The position numbers and the translations under genes were made by a program. A DNA stretch of 24,336 nucleotides, taken from contig JBBTRS010000018.1 of assembly GCA_038065115.1 (NCBI GenBank), positions 1 through 24,336 of the forward strand, in the 5' to 3' direction. The notes under the pieces are model-generated. The model was not told the DNA's origin. It searched no databases and saw nothing but the letters and a program-made list of their open reading frames with translations. The DNA is from MFKM01 sp038065115 (lineage in GTDB: Bacteria > Patescibacteriota > Minisyncoccia > UBA6257 > MFKM01). Of the stretch, positions 22,331 through 24,336 are shown one piece after another. The first letter of the stretch is position 1, and every line of letters begins with the position of its first letter.

Positions 22331-22360
22331 TTGACAAGTTTCAAAAAAAGATTATATATA
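22331..22360 (+). promoter_or_regulatory. Zinc-ribbon gene promoter
   Basis: TTGACA (22331-22336) followed by an alternating AT run giving TATATA at 22353-22358 or 22355-22360. Its -35 box forms a 7-bp inverted repeat with the -35 box of the divergent DUF458 promoter (TGTCAAT, 5 A, ATTGACA). A leader of about 55 nt carries the Shine-Dalgarno sequence. Confidence 0.7.
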
Positions 22361-22420
22361 TAAATATATTTGGTTCTTTAAAATTTTGGCTTAAAAATCT
22401 CAAACAGAAAGGAGTACAAA

Positions 22421-22645
22421 ATGAAAGAAAGATGCCCAAAATGCGAAAGTTTTTTTATCCAGTGGGATTCTGGCAACAAACGTTTTCACTGCCTTCAAAG
22501 AAATTGCCTCCATGCTTGGTTGATGCCGATAAGGGAACCCGTAGAAAACATTTATCTTCGAACGACGCTCCCCATGGACAAAGAAACTCGTGGAAAACTC
22601 AGCCGAGAAATGACGGTTGAATTGGTAAAAGAGGGTCGCCTTTAA
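22421..22645 (+). CDS. Small zinc-ribbon protein, unknown function
   Basis: A 74-residue protein with four cysteines spaced as a zinc ribbon: C5-x2-C8 and C24-x4-C29, the latter followed by His31 and Trp33. The C-terminal half is charged and probably helical (DKETRGKLSREMTVELVKEG). No named family was recognised; the ribbon could bind nucleic acid or a protein. Evidence that it is real: a strong AAAGGAG Shine-Dalgarno sequence (22408-22414) 6 bp before the ATG, a consensus -35 box, and its own terminator. It is monocistronic and opposite in direction to its neighbours. Confidence 0.82.
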   Translation: MKERCPKCESFFIQWDSGNKRFHCLQRNCLHAWLMPIREPVENIYLRTTLPMDKETRGKLSREMTVELVKEGRL

Positions 22646-22689
22646 AATAGTAAAATAAATCAAGGAGATGTAGAAGCCTTTAGTCATGA

Positions 22690-22726
22690 GAGCCGAGACT
22701 CACTCAATCTTGGCTCTTTTTATTTT
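22690..22726 (+). terminator. Terminator of the zinc-ribbon gene
   Basis: A 9-bp stem, GAGCCGAGA (22690-22698) with TCTTGGCTC (22708-22716), containing one G-U pair, followed by TTTTTATTTT. It ends next to the pmm stop coming from the other strand. Confidence 0.88.
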
Positions 22727-22886
22727 AAATTTAGTAATTTTTTGAATCTTAAAACTTCTTCTTGAAGTTTAAATTTTTCTGTAGCTTCTATATTTAACCT
22801 CACTAACGGTTCGGTTTGGGAAAAACGAAGATTAAACCACCAATCGGGGAATTCCATGGTTAAACCATCAAGGCGGGAAATTTTTA

Positions 22887-22910
22887 CTGCCTGTCTGCCG
22901 GTGGGCAGGG
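22887..22910. repeat. In-frame palindromic insertion in pmm
   Basis: Core CTGCC-GGTG-GGCAG (22895-22908), with an extra CTGCC upstream. It encodes ALPTGRQAV between conserved domain-4 segments and is related to the holB and murA elements. Confidence 0.75.
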
Positions 22911-23196
22911 CTTCTCTTTGGTAAGCCCGTTCAACTGCTTTCAGCAAATTTTCGGGATCAACCCGCTTAAGACCGAGATCAATTTCCGAACGATAATATC
23001 TCGGCAACAAATCAACAAAATCGGATAACCTGTAAGGCAATTTAGAAACGGCATTGATAATTTCAATAGCCGCTAAAATTCCGGAATCTAAACTAAAAAA
23101 TTCTTTGAAATAATAATGGCCTGAATGTTCGGCTCCAAAATCAGCGTTTTCAATCCGCATTTTTTGCTTAATAAAATACTGGCCGACTTTGGACTC

Positions 23197-23231
23197 ATGA
23201 ATCATGAATCTTGAATCATGAATCTTGAATC
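23197..23231. repeat. Heptamer array inside the pmm coding region
   Basis: Five contiguous WTGAATC units (ATGAATC, ATGAATC, TTGAATC, ATGAATC, TTGAATC). A degenerate sixth unit precedes them. The frame remains open and reads as a His/Phe/Ser-rich segment in place of the usual helix before the VGH motif. Confidence 0.8.
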
Positions 23232-23659
23232 TTTTAACCAACCAACTAGTACCAACATCAACAATCGCTTTTTTCGGTTTCAGATGCCAAATCAAAAGTC
23301 TGGCGCTGGCTCCGGGATTGACAAAACGGCCTTTGTCGTCAACGCAAAGCATGCGATCGCCGTCAGCGTCAAAAATTATTCCCAAATCGGCTTTATATTT
23401 TTTAACGGCGAGCTGCAATTGTTTTGTAGCTCCGGATTTTAACGGGTTCGGCCCGTGAGCCGGAAAATCGCCGTCGGGATTGCCGTTGATAATTTTATAA
23501 TTCAATGATTGATCGGGCGATTGGCCGGAAAGCGCTTTTTCCAAAATCAAACCGGCTGTGCCATTAGAACAGTCAAAAATAATTTTGAGCAGCTTTCGCG
23601 GCTTCAAAAACTTCTGAAGAAATTTTGAATAAGTTTCTGAAAACTGATTTTGTTTCATA

Positions 23660-23808
23660 CCCAGTAGTAGACCCGCGATAGTAATTTATCTTTAGCTCAT
23701 CGTGGTTCTGATTTGTTTATTTGACTTTATTTTTAACAATTAATTATTTCCCGATTGGGAGCCCCGGTAGATAAATCGAGCTAAAGCAATCGCGGGCTCA
23801 CTACTGGG
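23660..23808. repeat. 149-bp inverted-repeat element upstream of truncated pmm
   Basis: Terminal arms CCCAGTAGT (23660-23668) and ACTACTGGG (23800-23808) are a perfect 9 bp. A second tier is CCCGCGAT (23672-23679) with ATCGCGGG (23789-23796). Further in are TTTAGCTC (23691-23698) with GAGCTAAA (23778-23785), and ATTTATC (23684-23690) with GATAAAT (23770-23776). The last two pairs cross, so they can form a pseudoknot or alternative stems but not one nested hairpin. A small TCCC-GATT-GGGA hairpin lies at 23749-23760. No protein is encoded. Confidence 0.8.
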
Positions 23809-23840
23809 CATATCTATTTTATATTTTAAGTCAGTCGGGT

Positions 23841-23880
23841 AAAAAAGAAAACACCAACTTTTTGGTTGGTATTTTCTTAA
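23841..23880 (-). terminator. Rho-independent terminator of the subtilase gene
   Basis: A 6-bp stem, ACCAAC (23853-23858) with GTTGGT (23865-23870). On the minus strand it is followed by GTTTTCTTTTTT. The A/T-rich flanks extend the pairing and are nearly symmetrical, so it may work in both directions. Confidence 0.82.
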
Positions 23881-23911
23881 CCGCAGCGATTTCTAAAATT
23901 AAGAACTGGAT

Positions 23912-24336
23912 TTATTGGACAACCGCTTTTTCGGCGTCAACCAAACCGGCGCCGTAAAGATTATCTTTTCCGGGAATAGTGTCGGGAACAACCTGCTCGG
24001 CGGTCATTTCTAATTTGTTCTGAACTTCGGAAGGATCCCAAAATCCGTCGTTATTAAGATCCCAATCGCCAATCGTTGAACTGCTAAACGCCATTGTCAA
24101 AACCAATGCCGCGGCGCCGGCAACATGAGGAGCCGCCATTGAAGTGCCACTTAAGGTTTTATAAACTTGTCCTTTGTAAGTTGAATAAACGGAAACTCCG
24201 GGGGCCGACAAATCCACTTCCGGACCGCGGGAAGACCAAGAAGCAATGGCGTCTAAATTATTGGTAGCGGAAACCGCGATTACTTCCGGATAGGCAGCCG
24301 GATAATTTACCGAACCGCCGGAATTGCCGGCCGCCG
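23912..24336 (-). CDS. Subtilisin-like serine protease (S8), C-terminal part
   Basis: The end of an S8 subtilase running off the right edge, open to the last base; about 141 residues are visible. They include the oxyanion-hole Asn in AAGNSGG, YPAAYPEVIAVSATN, WSSRGPEVDLSAPGVSVYS, the catalytic Ser in SGTSMAAPHVAG, and the closing GLVDAEKAV. The Asp and His of the triad would lie outside the window. Between the Ser helix and the end is DLNNDGFWDPSE, which fits an EF-hand-type calcium loop and is unusual for this spot. The enzyme is probably exported, as most S8 enzymes are. It ends in its own terminator. Confidence 0.95.
   Translation of the reverse strand, partial: AAGNSGGSVNYPAAYPEVIAVSATNNLDAIASWSSRGPEVDLSAPGVSVYSTYKGQVYKTLSGTSMAAPHVAGAAALVLTMAFSSSTIGDWDLNNDGFWDPSEVQNKLEMTAEQVVPDTIPGKDNLYGAGLVDAEKAVVQ

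Larger units (their letters stand above)
22720..23658 (-). pseudogene. Phosphomannomutase/phosphoglucomutase lacking domain 1
   Basis: A 312-residue remnant of the alpha-D-phosphohexomutase family. Domain 2 is present (IIFDCSNGTAG; the metal loop DADGDR), as are domain 3 (FGAEHSGHYYF) and domain 4 (RFSQTEPLVRLNIEA). The first 130-150 residues, which normally hold the catalytic phosphoserine loop (TASHNP), are absent; no Ser loop is encoded upstream. The usual VGH in domain 3 reads VGQ. A heptamer array (23197-23231) replaces part of domain 3, and a palindrome encodes LPTGRQA. The 149-bp repeat element ends 1 bp before the ATG. It is most simply a 5'-truncated gene; expression of a partial protein is possible. 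Confidence 0.8.

Noticed and set aside
22681..22745. Short frame beginning ATGAGAGCC after an AAGGAG sequence downstream of the zinc-ribbon gene
   Set aside because: It overlaps the terminator stem and U-tract and would give a 19-residue peptide; more likely chance.
7724..23231. CRISPR array or direct-repeat/spacer structure
   Set aside because: The repeat words are only 7-10 bp and contiguous, without unique spacers or cas genes.

Overview
The window looks like a piece of a Patescibacteria (Candidate Phyla Radiation) chromosome, most likely a Parcubacteria-type lineage. The evidence is AT-rich DNA with short, tightly packed genes, a PEGA-domain protein, a baseplate-J-like anchored protein, an S74-chaperone surface protein, a four-helix-bundle (S23) gene, a MurA with Asp in place of the catalytic Cys, and small palindromes inserted in frame in several genes. 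UGA is used as a normal stop (for example at the ends of frr and mreB), so this is not a UGA-Gly lineage. The taxonomic call is inference, since no marker phylogeny could be run.

Almost everything is on the minus strand. Read in the direction of transcription (right to left): a partial subtilase (S8) with its terminator; a 149-bp inverted-repeat element touching the start of a phosphomannomutase that lacks its N-terminal domain; a divergent promoter pair serving a plus-strand zinc-ribbon gene and a DUF458 nuclease; a four-helix-bundle gene bracketed by heptamer arrays; a DEDD exonuclease; htrA then clpB (proteostasis); a polytopic membrane protein; the baseplate-J-like protein; and the S74 surface protein. 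A plus-strand PEGA gene diverges from murA. Next come a small two-gene accessory operon (a two-TM protein and a YdcF-like protein) with its own strong promoter and terminator, then mreB, a DNA polymerase III delta-prime-like gene, a BNR-propeller protein, frr, a four-TM holin-like gene, secG, a peptide-type substrate-binding protein, tRNA-Leu(CAG), RNase J and trpS.

The genes cover translation (trpS, tRNA-Leu, frr), RNA decay (RNase J), the envelope (murA, mreB, secG), protein quality control (htrA-clpB) and surface display (S74, PEGA, J-like and S8 proteins).

The unusual content is the non-coding architecture. Many spacers are built of short repeated words, usually 7 bp long and different in each spacer, often arranged as inverted arms. 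A nested-palindrome element of about 160 bp occurs twice, and its inner stem differs between copies by compensatory changes. Several well-formed promoters place the -10 box only 6-8 bp before the ATG, suggesting leaderless mRNAs, while three accessory genes carry strong Shine-Dalgarno sequences. The 100-N gap lies between two identical 55-bp flanks and is almost certainly an assembly artefact inside htrA.
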